Assembly: GCA_016712865.1 (NCBI GenBank)
Contig: JADJQH010000002.1
Coordinates: forward strand, 248,001 to 312,000
DNA from: Dokdonella sp.
GTDB lineage: Bacteria; Pseudomonadota; Gammaproteobacteria; Xanthomonadales; Rhodanobacteraceae
Direction: 5' to 3'
Length of the DNA: 64,000 nucleotides
Shown in pieces: positions 17,858-26,739 of this stretch. Position 1 is the stretch's first letter, and each line of letters starts with the position of its first letter. The translations under genes and the position numbers were made by a program. The notes beneath the pieces are model-generated. The model made no database searches. It saw only the letters and a program-made list of their open reading frames with translations, and had not been told where the DNA came from.

Positions 17858-18352
17858 TCAATGTGCGTGCTCGACGCCGCCGGGGCCATGCACATGACCG
17901 TGGGCGATTTCCTCCTCGCTGGCCTCGCGAACCGAGACAATCTCGATCTGGAATGTCAGGGTCAACCCGGCCAGCGGGTGGTTGAGATCCACATCGATGA
18001 CGCTGGATCCGACCTTGGCCACCACCACCGTGCGCTGGCCTCCTTCCTTGGTCGCCAAGACCGTGACCATGCCCGGCTTCAGCCTTGCTCCATCGCGAAA
18101 GTACTTCTTTGGCACCCGCTGCATGCTGCCTTCCTGGCGCTCGCCATAGGCGTCGACGGGAGCGACCACCACCTCGAAGGCATCACCCGCCTCGCGTCCC
18201 AGCAATGCGCGCTCCAGACCGGGAATGATGCCGCCATGGCCGACCAGCACCTGGATCGGACCCGCGCCTTGCCTGGAGTTCTCGATTTCCTTGCCACTTT
18301 CTGCACTCAGCGAGTAATGCAAGGACACTACGGAATTGGCAGCTATCGACAC
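17858..18352 (-). CDS. slyD: FKBP-type peptidyl-prolyl isomerase SlyD
   Basis: A 164-residue SlyD-like protein that catalyses proline cis/trans isomerisation and acts as a chaperone in the cytoplasm. The FKBP part starts SIAANSVVSLHYSLSAESG. PIQVLVGHGGIIPGLERALLG precedes the insert-in-flap domain (about residues 70-125), and VDLNHPLAGLTLTF closes the fold. The tail EEEIAHGHVHGPGGVEHAH is His-rich, shorter than in E. coli, and may bind nickel. GTG 18352 is preferred because AGGAG lies ten bases ahead and it gives the usual N-terminus; GTG 18370 is possible. Confidence 0.9.
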   Translation of the reverse strand: MSIAANSVVSLHYSLSAESGKEIENSRQGAGPIQVLVGHGGIIPGLERALLGREAGDAFEVVVAPVDAYGERQEGSMQRVPKKYFRDGARLKPGMVTVLATKEGGQRTVVVAKVGSSVIDVDLNHPLAGLTLTFQIEIVSVREASEEEIAHGHVHGPGGVEHAH

Positions 18353-18573
18353 GTCTTCACTCCTCGCCACGGCGGTGCTGGAAACAGGGCGCGCAGGCTA
18401 GCAGGTCTGCGCCGAAGGCGGTACCGCGCTGCGCGACCAGGCATGGACGGCAGCGCTACCCTGCAGGGTCGGATTCCTGACCCGCATGTCTCAATCGTTG
18501 ACGTTCAATCGGTTCGGCAGCTTGCGGCAACGGGCTATACTCGATTGGGGCACGCGGCGGACAGGGGTTCAGC

Positions 18574-21500
18574 GTGGGGATCGCCAGCATTTTCGATTCG
18601 TGCAGATCGGTGGTCGCCATCGTGCGCCAAGCCGACGCACGCTTCGTCGATGTGAATGCGGCCATGCAGGAACAGCTGGGATGGGCCGCTGCGGACGTGG
18701 TCGGCCTGCGTCCGGCCGATATCAACCTGTGGCCGGATGCCGACACTCGCTCGCGCATCTACGCCGCCCTGCGCACTCGCCAGCGCGTGGTCGCGTTGCC
18801 GCTGCTGGCTCGGCATCGCAACGGTGAGCTGATTCCCTCCCTGCTCGACGTCGAGTGCTTCACCCTCGATGGCGAAGTGATGAACTTCTGCCTGCTCCGG
18901 GTTGGCACGCAGAAACATGGCATCAGCTCCGACCCGGAAGCCGAGCAAGCCAGTTATCGCGAATTGTTCTTGGCTGCAAGCGAAGGCTTGTACCGGCAAC
19001 TGCCGGACGGTGGCTTCATCGATGTCAATCCGGCCATGGCGGAAATTCTCGGCTTTGCTTCCGCCGCGCAGATGCTTGCCAGTCCCGCACACCTGGCCGC
19101 CGGGATTTATGCGGATCCCGAACAAGCCGCGCAACTGAAACACGAGCTGATCCGACAGGGGCGCATTCGCAACCTGCGCAGCCGAATCCGCCGACGCGAC
19201 GGACAGGAACGCTGGATTCTCGAGAATGCGATTGCCGTACGCGATGAAGATGGCACCCTGCGCTTCTTCGAAGGTTCCGTGGTCGACATCACCGAACAGG
19301 TTGCCGCCGAATCGGCGCTGCGCCATTCCGAAAACATGTATCGCGTGCTGGTGGACAACTGCCGCGATGGCGTGTTCCTGATCCAGCACGGCAAGGTGAT
19401 TTTCGCCAACCCGGCACTGGCCGACATGCTCGGATATGAACAGTCGGAACTGATCGGCAGCGACTACATGAGCCTGGTTGCAAGCGAAGATCGGCCTGCG
19501 CAGGCGCGGCGCAGGGAAGCGCGTGAAGGCGGCTCCATGGCTCCGCAGAACTATGAAATACACATGCGACACAAGCAGGGCCACAAGCGCCTGTTTGCGG
19601 TGTTTGCCGATGCCGTCACCTTGAATGGCGAGGCCGCCTCCACTGGAATCGCCCGCGACGTCACCGATGAGCGTGCCCAGCTGCGCGCCCTGGAGGATGC
19701 AGAACGCCGCTACCGCGAGTTGTTTGAACAATCACCCATTGGCCTGTTCCGCACATCGCAGGACGGCGGCATGGTGACGGCCAATCCGGTCATGCTGAGC
19801 ATGCTTGGTTATGCCGACATGGAGCAGATCCGCAGCGAGGTCGGCAACGTGGCCAACCTCTATGCGGAACCCGGCGATCGCGTCACCCTGCTCTCCCGCA
19901 TGTCCGGCCATGGCGACGTCGCCGATTTCGAGACGCGCATGGTGTGCCGCGACGGCAGCCAGCGCTGGGTCAACATCAACGTGCGACGCCAGACCGAAGA
20001 AGCCGGTGAAGACGGAGAGGCACGCACCCACTTTGCCGGCTCGGTGCAGGACGTGGAGCATCGCCATGTCATTGAACAGGCCTTGCAGCGCTCCGAAGCG
20101 CGCTTCCGCCTGCTGGTGGAACACAGCCAGAGTGGCGTGTTCATGCTGCGTGGACTCAAGCTGGTCTATGTCAATCAGCGCATGGCCGGCATGTTCGGTC
20201 ATGGCGAAAGCGAGTTGACGCGCCTGAGCATGGATCAATTGTTGGTGCCCGATCTGCGCCAACAGGTGCTGGCGCGACTCCAGGCCATTGAATTGGGCAA
20301 GGAAACCCCACAGGAATTCGAGACCTGCTGCCTGCATCGCGATGGCCGTCGCATCCCTGCAACCATCAGTGCCGGCCCCATCGATATCGATGGCGAACGC
20401 CACCTGACCGGTACCCTGCGCGACATCTCCCGCCAGCACGAAGCGGAAGAACAGTTGCGTTTCCATGCATCCCATGACGCACTCACCGGCCTGCCCAATC
20501 GACTGGTTTTTCACGACCAGCTTCAGCAGCGCATCCATCAAGCGCGCCAGAGCGGGCATTGCGATTACGCCGTGCTGTTTGTCGACCTGGATGGCTTCAA
20601 ACTCGTCAATGACGGCCTTGGCCACGCCACCGGCGACCAGCTGCTGCTGGCCATTGCCAGGCAGATGGCATCGCAGCTCAAGGATGAGGCGCTGATTGCG
20701 CGCTATGGTGGTGACGAATTCACCCTGCTCTCCACCGGCAGCTGCAACGCAGAGCGTGCCGCGGCAATGGCCAGTCGCCTGCTGGAACTGTTCCAGCAGC
20801 CGCAATCGATCAACGGTCACCGTGTCTATTCCGGGGCCAGCATTGGCATCGTCATGGGTGACCTGCGTTACCAGAACCCGGAACAGATCCTGCGAGACGC
20901 GGACACCGCGATGTACCGCGCCAAGTCGCAGGGCAAGTCGCGCCATGTGTTTTTCGATGACAGCATGCGCGCCGCTGCCCAGCATCGCCTGGCCCTGGAG
21001 ACCGACTTGCGCCAGGCCCTGGAGCGCGGCGAATTCCGCGTGTTCTACCAGCCCATCGTCGACATGGACAGCGGCCGCCTGCGCGGTTGCGAGGCCTTGA
21101 TTCGCTGGCAGCATCCACAACGGGGCCTGCTGCTGCCACGCGAATTCCTGGGTGTCGCCGAAGAAAGCGGCTTGCTGGCCGGCATCGACTGGTGGGTCCT
21201 GAACACCGCCATCACCCAGTTCCAGTCATGGCTCAAGCAACATCCGGGATTGGATCTGACCTTGAGCGTCAACCTCGACGAACGCCAGTTCCACGATCCC
21301 GGCCTGCCCATGCAACTGCAAACCTTGTTGCGCAGCCATGGCATGCCGGCACAGCGCCTGCAACTGGAGATGACGGAAACGGTTTTCCGCAATGGCCGAC
21401 ATACGGCGATCGAGCGCCTGCTTGAACTCAAGGCATTGGGATTGCGCCTGGCCGTTGACGATTTCGGCACGGGCTATTCGTCGCTGGAATCCTTCGCCTC

Positions 21501-21750
21501 GCCTGCCTTCGATGTGCTCAAGATCGATCACAGCTTCATCGTCGACCTGGTCGGCAATCCGCGCAACCGGGCCTTGACCCGCACCATCATCGGCCTCGCC
21601 CACGACCTGGAGCTCGACCTGATTGCCGAAGGCGTCGAAACCGCAGCCCAGCGCCGACTGCTGCAGGACATGGGTTGTCGCGGCGGACAGGGAATCCTGT
21701 TCGGCGCGCCGATGGAAAGCGATGCGTTCGCGCTGCTGCTCGACAAATGA
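18574..21750 (+). CDS. Five-PAS GGDEF-EAL c-di-GMP protein
   Basis: A 1058-residue soluble sensor with no transmembrane segment. Five PAS units follow one another at about residues 10-110, 125-250, 250-370, 377-505 and 508-628. Each has the IxVNPAM-type block, for example FIDVNPAMAEILGF and FANPALADMLGY. The GGDEF domain starts near 630 and keeps YGGDEF at 711-716, with FVDLDGFKLVNDG intact. The EAL domain begins near 835 with EALIRW (840), then MTET, VDDFGTGYSS, KIDHSFI and AEGVET, all catalytic positions kept. Both cyclase and phosphodiesterase activity are possible. The start is GTG 18574; TATACT at 18536-18541 could be the -10 box. PAS ligands are not predictable. Confidence 0.9.
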   Translation: MGIASIFDSCRSVVAIVRQADARFVDVNAAMQEQLGWAAADVVGLRPADINLWPDADTRSRIYAALRTRQRVVALPLLARHRNGELIPSLLDVECFTLDGEVMNFCLLRVGTQKHGISSDPEAEQASYRELFLAASEGLYRQLPDGGFIDVNPAMAEILGFASAAQMLASPAHLAAGIYADPEQAAQLKHELIRQGRIRNLRSRIRRRDGQERWILENAIAVRDEDGTLRFFEGSVVDITEQVAAESALRHSENMYRVLVDNCRDGVFLIQHGKVIFANPALADMLGYEQSELIGSDYMSLVASEDRPAQARRREAREGGSMAPQNYEIHMRHKQGHKRLFAVFADAVTLNGEAASTGIARDVTDERAQLRALEDAERRYRELFEQSPIGLFRTSQDGGMVTANPVMLSMLGYADMEQIRSEVGNVANLYAEPGDRVTLLSRMSGHGDVADFETRMVCRDGSQRWVNINVRRQTEEAGEDGEARTHFAGSVQDVEHRHVIEQALQRSEARFRLLVEHSQSGVFMLRGLKLVYVNQRMAGMFGHGESELTRLSMDQLLVPDLRQQVLARLQAIELGKETPQEFETCCLHRDGRRIPATISAGPIDIDGERHLTGTLRDISRQHEAEEQLRFHASHDALTGLPNRLVFHDQLQQRIHQARQSGHCDYAVLFVDLDGFKLVNDGLGHATGDQLLLAIARQMASQLKDEALIARYGGDEFTLLSTGSCNAERAAAMASRLLELFQQPQSINGHRVYSGASIGIVMGDLRYQNPEQILRDADTAMYRAKSQGKSRHVFFDDSMRAAAQHRLALETDLRQALERGEFRVFYQPIVDMDSGRLRGCEALIRWQHPQRGLLLPREFLGVAEESGLLAGIDWWVLNTAITQFQSWLKQHPGLDLTLSVNLDERQFHDPGLPMQLQTLLRSHGMPAQRLQLEMTETVFRNGRHTAIERLLELKALGLRLAVDDFGTGYSSLESFASPAFDVLKIDHSFIVDLVGNPRNRALTRTIIGLAHDLELDLIAEGVETAAQRRLLQDMGCRGGQGILFGAPMESDAFALLLDK

Positions 21751-21795
21751 GGGCAAGGCCCCGGCCAACGACAACATCAGTTCAAGCTGATCCGC

Positions 21796-21826
21796 GCAGC
21801 CCTGCATCACGCGGATGCAAGGCTGC
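21796..21826. terminator. Hairpin between convergent genes
   Basis: GCAGCCCTGCATC pairs with GATGCAAGGCTGC with one mismatch around a five-base loop, midway between the stops of the PAS-GGDEF-EAL gene and the TonB receptor gene. There is no T run on either strand, so it is a candidate bidirectional terminator or RNA-end stabiliser only. Confidence 0.45.
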
Positions 21827-21846
21827 CAGGCACCTTCGAAGCAGAC

Positions 21847-24800
21847 TCAGAGGGATCCACCACCAAACTTGTGCGTGTACTGCACGTTGACGGTACGACC
21901 GACCGCGTCGAACCAGGAGATGTCGTAGTACGGATACGCGGTGTAGGTCGGGTCCTTGGGCGGCATCTTGTTGAACAGGTTGACCACCGAGAGCGAGATC
22001 CTTGAAGCATCGTTGAAGCGATAGGCCATGGACGCGTTGTAACGGTAGGTTGCTGCAATTGTCGGGCCCGGATCGCCGTCTTCCCAGACCTGGTCATACG
22101 ACCAGCCATTGGGCAGGCGGCCCAGGCGCTGGCCATAGAGGGTTGCCGACCAGGCATCCTTTTCCCAACTCACGCTGACACTGGTCTTGGTGCGCGGAAT
22201 GTCGAATCCGCTGTTCACCGCGAACTGATCCTCGACCGGATCACCCGGATACTGCTGGAAATCATGCTCGTTGACCCAGGTGTGGTTGGCGCTCACGGTG
22301 AAGCGACCTATGCCGGTGTCGAATCGATAGCGTGCGGTGAAGTCCAGGCCGCTGGTGTTCTCGCGGGCCACGTTGATGGGGTTGACGAAGATTCCGTAGA
22401 GCGAGCCGTTGCCACTGCGCGTGATGCGTGCCAGCGCATCCACGCAAGTGGGTGAATTGATGTCGAGCGTGCCAAGCCTGCAAGAGGCCTCGTCGCGCAG
22501 GATGGCATCCACACTCATGTCCTGCACCTGGTTGCGCATGCGGATATCGAACCAGTCCAGCGACAGGTCGAGGCCTTCCAGCGGGGAGATCACGAAACCT
22601 GCGGTCCATGACTTGCTGGTCTCGGGATCGAGTTCGCGGTTGCCCGCACGGGTTCGGATCAGGCCTTCCGAGTAATCCTCGCAGTCCTCGGCCTCCTCCA
22701 GCAGGCAGGTGTAGTAGTCGATACCGGATGTCTCGTCGTTGCCGATCCCGGCAAAGACGTAGTGCAAGTCAGGCGCGCGGAACGCCGTGCCGTACGAACC
22801 ACGCACCAGCAGGCTGTCGATGGGTCGCCATTCCAGTCCGGTACTCCAGGTTGCCTTGCCGATGCTGTTGCCGGAGTAGCGGTATTGGTCCCAGCGACCC
22901 GCCACGCTCAGATTGAGGGTGTCGTGCACCGGCATGCGCAACTCGCCTGCCGCGGCCCAGCGGTTGCGGCTGCCATGGCCATCGGAATCCTTCCAGCTGT
23001 AGTAGTAGTACTGGGTCGCCAGCGGATCCGGATTGAGGTCATAACCCTGATTACCGATTTCCACGGTGCCGGAGAAACCGGCATCTCCACCGGGCAACGC
23101 GAACAAGTCGAGCTTGCTCGTGGTGAAGGCAGCCGTGGTGGTATCCGATTGTGGATGGTAGACGGTGCGTGCCGCGATGGAGTCGTATTCGGCGCGGGTC
23201 AACGGCGTGTACAGACGGGCCGGATCGGCATTGAAGATCGGGAATCCGTCATCGTCCTCGCCAAGCTGCGGTCCGAGGAACAAGGCGTTGGCATTGGCGG
23301 CGATGATCTGCGGCCAGCTGATCTCGGCCTTGTACAGGGAGTGGCTGAGCGAAGCTTCGTAGTCCCAGCTTTCGCCAAACACTCCCTTGAAGCCGGTGGT
23401 GAATCCAAAGGTCTTCTGCGTGGTTTCAATCATGCCGCGATTGAGTCCACCCATTTCCTCGGGTGTGAACTGGCGCTGCCAGTACTCCACCTGGTCCGTG
23501 GCCTGGTTGAAGAAATAGCCTTCCTCGTTTCCGTCCGGCGCCATGTAGCTCCAGGCGGCAACATCGCGAAACAGGTCGACGGTGTGGTAGCCGGCCTGCA
23601 CGTCGGCGAACCAGGACATTCCATCACCGAAGTCGTAGCTCATCGACGAATAGCCATTGATGCCACGGCGCTTGCTGAGGATCGTGCCGTAGCCGATCGA
23701 TGATTGGCTGCCGCAGTAAAAACCCGGACCGTAGTCGTCGATTTCCGGATCGTACTCTCCATACCTGGGCCGTGATGCGTAAAAGGTGCTGCCATCGTTG
23801 TACGCGGCCAACGCATCGCAGGTGGCCTGCCCCGGATCAAGATAGGTGTCGTAGTAGTCGGTGCGCAGCCATCCCCGCCGGGCAATCTGTCCACTCGCAC
23901 GCGGCGCATCCAGGGTCGAATCCTGGATGTCGCGGTCATAGGCCCACAGTGGCTCTTGCGCTTGCAGGTCGACCGAGAACACGCCGCTGAAGGCATCGCG
24001 ACCGAATCCGCTGACCAGGCTGGCCTCGAAGGATTCGCCACCGCCTTCGGTGGTGGTGCCCGCACGCACGTCCAGAATGGCGCCATCGACGTGCTTCTTG
24101 AGTATGAAATTGACCACGCCGGATATGGCATCCGAACCGTAAATGGCCGAAGCGCTGCCGGTCAGCACCTCGATGCGATCTATCATGCCGACGGGAATGT
24201 TGGAAATGTCGGTGAAGTTGCTGCGCCCCTTGAAGGGCATCGGGAAGTCGGCAATGCGACGGCCATTGACCAGCACCAGGGTGTGGTTGGGACCCAGGCC
24301 GCGCAGGTCCACTTGTTGTGCGCCGGGGGAAAAATCGGCGCCACTGGAGGACTGCTGGCTCTGGGTTTCGCCGCCGTTCTGGGTCATCGAGCGCAGCACG
24401 TCGGGAATGCTGGTGAAACCGTTGGCCTGGATTTCCGCAGCAGTGATGACGGATACCGGTGCGGGCCCCTCGATCTGGGCCCGCGGAATGCGTGAGCCAG
24501 TCACTTGCAGGGTCTTCATTTGCGTAACCGGCGTGTCGTCGGCTGCGGCAGATGGTTGCGCGGGTGCGGCTTCCGTTTCATCCGCGTCGGCCTGGGCAAT
24601 GAGCAAGGCACCCGAATCAGGATCCCGGGTTGCCGCAAAGCCGCTGCCCTGCAGCAGCGTCTCCAGGGCCTGGCTGGTCGAGGTGGCGCCTTGTACACCC
24701 GGCGTCTGCATGCCGCGCAACTGGTCCGCATGGTAGACAAGCTGGGTTCCGGACTGGCGGGCAAGGGTATTCAGCGCGCTGGAAAGGTCGCCAGCCGGCA

Positions 24801-24891
24801 CGTTGATGGGGCCGCTGACGGCTTGCGCCTGCGCAGCCAATGCAACCGAACAAGCCAGACTCAGCAACAAGCGATTGATGGATCGACGCAC
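21847..24891 (-). CDS. TonB-dependent receptor with signalling (STN) domain
   Basis: A 1014-residue outer-membrane receptor. The signal peptide ends near AQA-VSG. Residues 27-80 form an STN domain (NVPAGDLSSALNTLARQSG), which in FecA/FpvA-type transducers talks to a FecR anti-sigma factor. A linker follows. The plug runs from about 130 (SRIPRAQIEGPAPVSVIT) to 260 (IYGSDAISGVVNFILKK), and the rest is a 22-strand barrel ending YTHKFGGGSL. The ligand is unknown; size and style fit the peptide- or carbohydrate-type xanthomonad receptors as well as siderophore ones. GTG 24891 has GGGGAG nine bases ahead. The FecR-like gene lies 86 bases upstream on the same strand, with the ECF gene before it. Confidence 0.88.
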   Translation of the reverse strand: MRRSINRLLLSLACSVALAAQAQAVSGPINVPAGDLSSALNTLARQSGTQLVYHADQLRGMQTPGVQGATSTSQALETLLQGSGFAATRDPDSGALLIAQADADETEAAPAQPSAAADDTPVTQMKTLQVTGSRIPRAQIEGPAPVSVITAAEIQANGFTSIPDVLRSMTQNGGETQSQQSSSGADFSPGAQQVDLRGLGPNHTLVLVNGRRIADFPMPFKGRSNFTDISNIPVGMIDRIEVLTGSASAIYGSDAISGVVNFILKKHVDGAILDVRAGTTTEGGGESFEASLVSGFGRDAFSGVFSVDLQAQEPLWAYDRDIQDSTLDAPRASGQIARRGWLRTDYYDTYLDPGQATCDALAAYNDGSTFYASRPRYGEYDPEIDDYGPGFYCGSQSSIGYGTILSKRRGINGYSSMSYDFGDGMSWFADVQAGYHTVDLFRDVAAWSYMAPDGNEEGYFFNQATDQVEYWQRQFTPEEMGGLNRGMIETTQKTFGFTTGFKGVFGESWDYEASLSHSLYKAEISWPQIIAANANALFLGPQLGEDDDGFPIFNADPARLYTPLTRAEYDSIAARTVYHPQSDTTTAAFTTSKLDLFALPGGDAGFSGTVEIGNQGYDLNPDPLATQYYYYSWKDSDGHGSRNRWAAAGELRMPVHDTLNLSVAGRWDQYRYSGNSIGKATWSTGLEWRPIDSLLVRGSYGTAFRAPDLHYVFAGIGNDETSGIDYYTCLLEEAEDCEDYSEGLIRTRAGNRELDPETSKSWTAGFVISPLEGLDLSLDWFDIRMRNQVQDMSVDAILRDEASCRLGTLDINSPTCVDALARITRSGNGSLYGIFVNPINVARENTSGLDFTARYRFDTGIGRFTVSANHTWVNEHDFQQYPGDPVEDQFAVNSGFDIPRTKTSVSVSWEKDAWSATLYGQRLGRLPNGWSYDQVWEDGDPGPTIAATYRYNASMAYRFNDASRISLSVVNLFNKMPPKDPTYTAYPYYDISWFDAVGRTVNVQYTHKFGGGSL

Positions 24892-24977
24892 GATGTTTCT
24901 CCCCCGGTTCAGAAAAATTCACGCATGTAGTCGATTAGACGAGCAAGACCGCGGAATCCCCCCCTTGGGTTTAGCCG

Positions 24978-26042
24978 TCAAGGCGAATGCAGGACGATGC
25001 GATCCGGCTTGCGTTCAACGCGAACCGGAAATCCATGTTCCAGCAGGCTCACGAATCCATCGCTGTTGTCCCAGCGAAAATTCCCGCCGATCCGCAGCAA
25101 GGCGACGCCGGAATCGCCGAGTTCGATCTTGCGCAGGCTGAATCTGTTGAATTCCGCCACGGCATCCACCAGCGCGGTATCGTCAAACGCGAGAAACCCG
25201 CTGCGCCATTCCAGGTGGCGCTCGGCCTCCCCGAGCGACAAGGATCGCACCAGCACGCCATTGGGCCCCGCGCTGGCGATGCTTCCGGCCGGCAGGAACG
25301 TGGACGGCCCATCGTGTCCATGGGCATCCGCTGGACTGTCGAGCCTGACCTTGCCCTCGGTCACTACCACGCGCAGGTTTCTTGCATCGCGACGTACCGA
25401 GAAGCGCGTGCCCACCGCCACGACTTGGTGGTCATTTGCGCTGACGGAAAATGGACGAGCCGCGTCATGCGCCACCTCGAAGTAGGCCTCGCCGCGCAGC
25501 AGGGTGACGGAACGGGCATCGCGCGTCATGACCACGTCGATCTGGCTGGCACTGCTCAGCGTGGCCGAACTTCCATCGGCAAGTGCAATGGTCTTCAGTT
25601 CACCCGTGCGACTGGCAAAGCTGGCCTCCTGGCGCCCACTGCGGTTCCAGCCCGACCATGCGATGAGTGCGATGGCCACGACGGCGAGCGAAGCCACGAG
25701 CGCCATGCGCCATCCGCGTGCCTGCTGCGCGCGCCTGCGCACTCGGCGCGCCGTGCGTCCATCGGCCTGACGGTTTGCATCCAGCTCGCTGGACCCGTCC
25801 ATGCCGTACGCAGTCCAGGCGTATCGAGCAGGCACGCCTCCCCTGGTAGCCGGGTTGGACAAGGCGTGCAGGCGGTCCGCCTCCTTCCACGCGGCTTCCA
25901 GACGCAGAAATGCGACTCGATGACGGGTCGAGCTGGACAACCACGCTTCCAGTTGCTCGCCATCGCGCTGGGTCCATGCATTGCACTCGCGCCGTGCGAG
26001 CCATTCAGCCGCATGCTGCTCAATCCACCTGCTGTCGCGCAT
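24978..26042 (-). CDS. FecR-like anti-sigma factor
   Basis: A 354-residue single-pass inner-membrane regulator. A DUF4880-type N-terminal domain (QHAAEWLARRE, AFLRLEAAWKEADRL) is cytoplasmic and should bind the sigma factor. An Arg-rich stretch precedes the one transmembrane helix (MALVASLAVVAIALIAW, about residue 115). The periplasmic FecR domain shows GELKTIALADGSSATLSSAS, LLRGEAYFEVAHD and VGTRFSVRRD. ATG 26042 is chosen because GAGGA precedes it, although ATG 26060 is also in frame. The start overlaps the end of the ECF gene by 23 bases, indicating translational coupling. The receptor gene follows. Confidence 0.85.
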   Translation of the reverse strand: MRDSRWIEQHAAEWLARRECNAWTQRDGEQLEAWLSSSTRHRVAFLRLEAAWKEADRLHALSNPATRGGVPARYAWTAYGMDGSSELDANRQADGRTARRVRRRAQQARGWRMALVASLAVVAIALIAWSGWNRSGRQEASFASRTGELKTIALADGSSATLSSASQIDVVMTRDARSVTLLRGEAYFEVAHDAARPFSVSANDHQVVAVGTRFSVRRDARNLRVVVTEGKVRLDSPADAHGHDGPSTFLPAGSIASAGPNGVLVRSLSLGEAERHLEWRSGFLAFDDTALVDAVAEFNRFSLRKIELGDSGVALLRIGGNFRWDNSDGFVSLLEHGFPVRVERKPDRIVLHSP

Positions 26043-26616
26043 GAGCTTGTTCCTCTTCATCACCGTCACGACGCGCCTGATGTCGCGCGTTCCGACGCAT
26101 GGGTTCACCGCCATACAGGTGATCGGCGATCAACCGCATGCCTTTGGCGAGGTGTTTCTCGACTGTCTTGGCGCTGATTCCGAGCTTTTCCGACACGTCC
26201 TTCTGCGGAAGGTTTTCAACCCTGCGCAACCAGACCACCTGGCGGCATCGCTGCGGCAGCCGATCCATGACTTCGATCAATCGCTTGAGGGCCTGGCGAC
26301 CCCCGAACCATCGCTCCGGCGAAACCTCGTCAATCAGGTAGACGTTCGAAGGCTCGAAATCACCCATCGGTTCTATCGATACCACTCGGCTGCGGCGGGC
26401 ACGATCCGCCATCAGGTGTCGCGCGGTGGCAAACAGGAACGCAGCCGGCGTCGTCGGGCGCTTGTCCAGGCCAGCCTCGTAGACGCGCGCGTAGATTTCC
26501 TGGCGCAGGTCATGGACTTCATCGCGATGCGGCCAATTGCGCAGCAGCATGCGCGTCAATGCATGCTCGTGGACGAGAATCTCGCGTACGAACCAGTCAT
26601 CGTGATCGGTGGACAT
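26020..26616 (-). CDS. ECF sigma factor, FecI type
   Basis: A 198-residue extracytoplasmic-function sigma factor. Region 2 covers VREILVHEHALTRMLLRNWP through DLRQEIYARVYEAG and FATARHLMADRARR (-10 recognition). Region 4 carries RCRQVVWLRRVENLPQKDV and the helix-turn-helix LGISAKTVEKHLAKGM. The gene leads the set ECF-FecR-TonB receptor, the standard surface-signalling arrangement, in which ligand binding outside releases the sigma factor inside. It is divergent from the exported cyanophycinase-like gene, and the 123-bp intergenic region must hold both promoters. Confidence 0.9.
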   Translation of the reverse strand: MSTDHDDWFVREILVHEHALTRMLLRNWPHRDEVHDLRQEIYARVYEAGLDKRPTTPAAFLFATARHLMADRARRSRVVSIEPMGDFEPSNVYLIDEVSPERWFGGRQALKRLIEVMDRLPQRCRQVVWLRRVENLPQKDVSEKLGISAKTVEKHLAKGMRLIADHLYGGEPMRRNARHQARRDGDEEEQAHARQQVD

Positions 26617-26739
26617 GCACGGACTTTACGCCAGAATCGGCACGACGGGTGGCGCTGCCAGTGGGGGAAGGCACGCAGCGGATCGTCTACATCATTATTG
26701 CCCGGCGAGGTCACTCGCCATCCACCAGGATCAAGCATC

